A stretch of 64,000 nt of DNA. Origin: a bacterium (GTDB lineage: Bacteria; Auribacterota; UBA6266). The position numbers and the translations under genes are program-made. The stretch spans positions 1,925,507 through 1,989,506 of the forward strand of contig JALOBK010000001.1 in the NCBI GenBank assembly GCA_023228325.1, given 5' to 3'. Under the pieces are notes generated by a model. That model was not told where the DNA came from, searched no databases, and was given only the letters and a program-made list of their open reading frames with translations. This document shows, piece after piece, positions 61,360 through 64,000 of this stretch. Every line of letters starts with the position of its first letter. Position 1 is the stretch's first letter.

Positions 61360-62403
61360 TCAGACTTCCATTTCTACGCGGTTTCTTCCGTTATGCTTTG
61401 CCTTATATAAAGCAATATCGGCCCTTTTCATGATATCATCTTCTGTATCGCCTTTTACATACTGCGCCACGCCCAAACTGGCCGTGACATGAAGATTATG
61501 CTTAAAAATATGTTTGCTCAAAACTATTCTCAGTTTCTCGGCGACTATAAAAGCCTGTTTTAGCGTCGCTTCCAGGGCAATAATCGCAAATTCTTCTCCG
61601 CCAACCCTCGCGAAATAATCATTTTTCCTTATGCTTTTCTGGCAAATATCGGCAACCGACCTTAAAACGGAATCACCCACATCATGCCCGTAATTATCAT
61701 TTATTTCTTTAAAATAATCAGCGTCAAGCATAATGACGGCAAGTGATGAACTGTATCTTTCGGCTCTTCTTATTTCGTTTTTAAGATGGGAATAGAAACT
61801 CGCCCTGTTATAACATTTTGTCAAATTATCGTATACGGCGGAAAATTCGAGTTTGTCATGCACCCATTTTTTTACCATCAGGATTATCAGCAGGATCAGG
61901 AACAGGTTGACAATGGTGCCGAGCAGCACAAAATTCATATATTTAAATTTCGACTCGGAAACAAACTGAGCCTCAAAAACCGAGGTATTGGCCAGGCTCC
62001 AGCATTCTTCGCTTAAAATAAATATGTCCGTCCGGATACGGCTGTCCCTGTTTTTGTTATAAACATCCAATTTGTCCTTAAGGATACCCCATTTGCTTTT
62101 TAGTTCAAGTATCGAGTCAAAGAACGGCTTATCTTTAATGCCGTATAATTTAAACCTGTAGTTCTTTTCAAGGAGAAGATCAAGTATAACATCCGTTTTT
62201 TCTATTATCTCGCCGGCATCTTTTCCGCATAATTCAAGTTTTACCGACCTTTGTATCGAACCTCTTACGATACCCGTGTAATTCACAATCCTTGCGTCAT
62301 ACCTTATATAATTGGTTATCATGAAAAGAAAAAAACCATTGATTACAAAAAAAACGAGAAGAAGCAACGCTATGAGAATTATCTTTTTGGATACCTTAAC
62401 CAA
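61360..62403 (-). CDS. Membrane-bound diguanylate cyclase
   Basis: 347 residues: membrane helix 1 (about 8-30), a periplasmic helical sensor region (31 to about 152), helix 2 (about 153-175), then a GGDEF domain. The active motif is GGEEF, with an inhibitory RxxD (RKND) five residues before it, so an active, product-inhibited cyclase is expected. It would link an envelope signal to cyclic-di-GMP. The start is TTG at 62403 with GGGGA upstream. It is 79 bases upstream of the hybrid kinase and may be co-transcribed with it. Confidence 0.93.
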   Translation of the reverse strand: MVKVSKKIILIALLLLVFFVINGFFLFMITNYIRYDARIVNYTGIVRGSIQRSVKLELCGKDAGEIIEKTDVILDLLLEKNYRFKLYGIKDKPFFDSILELKSKWGILKDKLDVYNKNRDSRIRTDIFILSEECWSLANTSVFEAQFVSESKFKYMNFVLLGTIVNLFLILLIILMVKKWVHDKLEFSAVYDNLTKCYNRASFYSHLKNEIRRAERYSSSLAVIMLDADYFKEINDNYGHDVGDSVLRSVADICQKSIRKNDYFARVGGEEFAIIALEATLKQAFIVAEKLRIVLSKHIFKHNLHVTASLGVAQYVKGDTEDDIMKRADIALYKAKHNGRNRVEMEV

Positions 62404-62531
62404 ATATTTTCCCCGTAACTTGTTTTGTATTATTATATGATTATACGGGAAAACGCATCATATGGGCAAGAATATCGTTAAATAAGAAGTTGAGCGGATA
62501 AGCGGTTCAACAGTTAGAAAAGCTGAACTCT

Positions 62532-62604
62532 GTATACTGCCACTAGTTAACAAAGAGCCGTTAGCTCTAACTTAAATTCCCCTTGACTAATGGGGGGCAT
62601 TACA
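62532..62604 (+). repeat. REP-like repeat, copy A
   Basis: Begins GTATACTG, contains AGTTAACAAA, GCTCTAACTTAAA and a pyrimidine/purine block, and ends GGGGGGCATTACA. Copy B at 62763-62855 has the same blocks in the same order with about 20 extra bases in the middle. Confidence 0.6.
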
Positions 62605-62701
62605 TATATTTGGTATTACTATCCGTGATTGTCTGGGCATAATCACGTATAATAATAAAATCCATATATGTCAATAATTAATAGGCGCTGTCCCCTTTTC
62701 C

Positions 62702-62734
62702 AAAGTTGACATTTGTCAAGGGGATGTCAACTTT
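62702..62734. repeat. 11-base inverted repeat
   Basis: AAAGTTGACAT at 62702-62712 is perfectly inverted at 62724-62734 with an 11-base loop. It is preceded by CGCTGTCCCCTTTTCC, a phrase common beside REP elements. It has no T run, so is not an obvious terminator. Confidence 0.55.
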
Positions 62735-62762
62735 CCGTTTATGCCCTCATATGCTTCAGATA

Positions 62763-62855
62763 GTATACTGACCCCAGTTAACAAACGGCGTATTTTAAGT
62801 TACAATAGAGCTCGTTGCTAACTTAAAAATCCATCGGCTAACGGGGATCATTACA
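62763..62855 (+). repeat. REP-like repeat, copy B
   Basis: Direct repeat of 62532-62604 with shared blocks GTATACTG, AGTTAACAAA, GCTAACTTAAA and ATCATTACA/GCATTACA, plus an insertion near the middle. Confidence 0.6.
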
Positions 62856-62992
62856 CTCCGGTACCCTCAGTCGCTTGCCTCTCATCTACCTGTTTGGAAT
62901 ATTGGTGAAATGAGAAAGTATTTTTAACTCTTCGTGACGATATTTATATATGATCGAAAAAGTAAATTATGGCATTGTTAAAAATCATTCAA

Positions 62993-63247
62993 TTAATGGG
63001 GCTTTTGCCTTTTTTTAATTATTACTATAATAACAAATAAAATAAAAGCTCCGATGGCAAGGTTGGTACTATACATTGAATATGAATCATAAGCTATAGC
63101 TTTTCTTTGCTCTTTTGTAGGATTAAAATTAATGTCACCTGATCTTTTTGCAGCCACGGGTGAAAGCTCTTGAGACTTAAATTCAAAATATATTGCTAAG
63201 ATAGAAAACAATAACACTGCAACTAAAAATATAACTACCCATCTCAT
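62993..63247 (-). CDS. Small two-helix membrane protein behind the RHS tip (candidate immunity protein)
   Basis: 84 residues from the ATG at 63247, which has AAGGGGG nine bases upstream. An ATG at 63277, directly abutting the RHS stop, would add ten residues. Two hydrophobic helices (VVIFLVAVLLFSILAIYF at the start, LAIGAFILFVIIVII near the end) flank a charged 35-residue segment. I do not recognise a family. Small membrane proteins right behind an RHS C-terminal tip are often immunity proteins; here this is inference from position only. Confidence 0.6.
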   Translation of the reverse strand: MRWVVIFLVAVLLFSILAIYFEFKSQELSPVAAKRSGDINFNPTKEQRKAIAYDSYSMYSTNLAIGAFILFVIIVIIKKRQKPH

Positions 63248-63277
63248 TTTAAGCGCCCCCTTAACAATAAAGTACAT

Positions 63278-64000
63278 TTATCTCTGTTGCCATCTATTAA
63301 CAAGACCTGTATAAGTTCTAACTATATCTTGAATACCACCTCTATAATACCATACACCATTTTCCCCTTCATACCATCCTTCTTGCCCCCTTCTTGAAGC
63401 CATTGTATCAACTCCCTCCGCTTGTTCTAAACACCCTGTATGATAGAACTGCTTCCAACGACTCCCCTCATAAGCATTTGGATTCCAATAACCAAAAACG
63501 GGTATAAGACGTCTCCATTGCGCTCTCCGATGTTGCTTATTATACCAATCGTTTATTGCCTTAATGTTTTCCGCATGAGTATTTGTATAAGATACATTTG
63601 GTCTGTCAGTAGGTTGTATGGGCGGGTTAAGGGTAAATAATCCAAATGGGTCAATTAAGTTTACACTATTATTTTGACAAAATTGATATAAGTTACTACT
63701 ATCATAATAATTAAGCGGATCAACCTGCAAAAATCTACCTAGATCACTCGAATAAATTCTTTCCCTATAATAATACAATCCTGTCTCTTTATCAAAGATT
63801 CTCCCTGTGAAAAAGCGGGTATTATTTATGGCAGATTCAGACAAGGTATTATTTTGAGCATCCTTTATGGTGATATTCCCGTAGGCATCATAGAAGTATT
63901 TTTCTACTATGGCGGCATTGCTGTCAGTGATGGTTACTACTGAACCCAATCCATCCTTGTGGTAGTAATAATCAACAGGGTCCTGGCCGGTGTAGTCTGT
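63278..64000 (-). CDS. RHS-repeat protein, C-terminal part (5' end outside window)
   Basis: 241 codons are visible; the frame is open to the window edge (first visible residues TDYTGQDPVDYYYHKD). A TTG at 63949 is internal, not a start. The RHS core is clear: DGLGSVVTITD, YFYDAYGN, FTGRIFDKETGLYYYRERIY, and the closing core motif GRFLQVDPLNYYDSSNLYQF followed by DPFGLF. After DPFGL come about 120 residues of unrelated tip, the position of polymorphic toxins. The tip is rich in Trp, Tyr and Arg, with a lone Cys in HTGCLEQ. I do not recognise its fold. This end of the window is more AT-rich than the rest, consistent with transfer. Confidence 0.88.
   Translation of the reverse strand, partial: TDYTGQDPVDYYYHKDGLGSVVTITDSNAAIVEKYFYDAYGNITIKDAQNNTLSESAINNTRFFTGRIFDKETGLYYYRERIYSSDLGRFLQVDPLNYYDSSNLYQFCQNNSVNLIDPFGLFTLNPPIQPTDRPNVSYTNTHAENIKAINDWYNKQHRRAQWRRLIPVFGYWNPNAYEGSRWKQFYHTGCLEQAEGVDTMASRRGQEGWYEGENGVWYYRGGIQDIVRTYTGLVNRWQQR

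Larger units (their letters stand above)
62404..62992. other. Repeat-rich intergenic spacer behind the RHS locus
   Basis: The 589 bases have no supported ORF. They contain two related 70-95 base repeats (62532-62604 and 62763-62855), a small hairpin (62624-62647) and an 11-base perfect inverted repeat (62702-62734). The look is that of REP-like or degraded mobile DNA. I see no transposase. Confidence 0.6.

Noticed and set aside
63278..63949. A complete 223-residue protein starting at 63949
   Set aside because: The start codon would be an internal TTG; the RHS frame is open to the window edge with recognisable RHS sequence upstream.

Overview
The window is one continuous stretch of bacterial chromosome with about 60 protein genes, almost all housekeeping or biosynthetic and tightly packed. 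I recognise no rRNA, tRNA, CRISPR array or complete mobile element. The proteins are lysine- and isoleucine-rich and the DNA looks moderately AT-rich by eye. An HtrA-type protease, a secreted CsgG/GNA1162-like protein and an RHS protein suggest a diderm. The gene mix (class I DhnA-type aldolase, GH57 enzyme next to glycogen synthase, short AlaS, phosphoglycerate-mutase-like protein in the threonine cluster) would suit an uncultured candidate-phylum bacterium, for example Omnitrophota or a neighbour. That assignment is a guess.

Layout. Bases 38-10604 are nearly all on the + strand: a Ktr/Trk potassium transporter, a secreted protein, one divergent sugar nucleotidyltransferase, an orphan sugar-binding lipoprotein leading into glgA-galT-GH57 (glycogen metabolism), and two small unknown genes. 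Bases 11341-64000 are entirely on the - strand. The two blocks converge on a 0.7 kb non-coding region (10605-11340). It contains a very good dif-like Xer recombination site (10808-10835) and a dense set of nested inverted repeats made of dif-like half-sites. I interpret this as the replication terminus of the chromosome, with possible remnants of Xer-exploiting elements.

The first - strand block, in transcription order from 32634 to 11341, is one giant gene train: hisDCBHAFI, trpEG, a patatin-like lipase, trpDCFBA, manC, ruvX, a U32 peptidase, an M16 peptidase, rpe, lepA, lepB and a response-regulator diguanylate cyclase. It ends in a clear intrinsic terminator. The tryptophan pathway from chorismate is complete. 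The histidine pathway lacks hisG, hisE and a histidinol-phosphatase here. Upstream are fba, gpmA, a band-7 protein, a STAS protein and yjbQ. Next come alaS-htrA-recA-thpR-cinA and a DNA glycosylase, then a cofactor set (coaX, birA, nadC), then uvrB-valS. After these come the aspartate-family genes cimA, lysC, a homoserine-kinase candidate, thrC and hom. No classical thrB is present, and the phosphoglycerate-mutase-like gene sits exactly where homoserine kinase is needed.

The right end (58146-64000) carries a large PAS/GAF hybrid histidine kinase, a membrane diguanylate cyclase, a repeat-rich spacer, a small membrane protein, and the C-terminal end of an RHS protein that runs off the window. 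The small gene directly behind the RHS tip is a candidate immunity gene.
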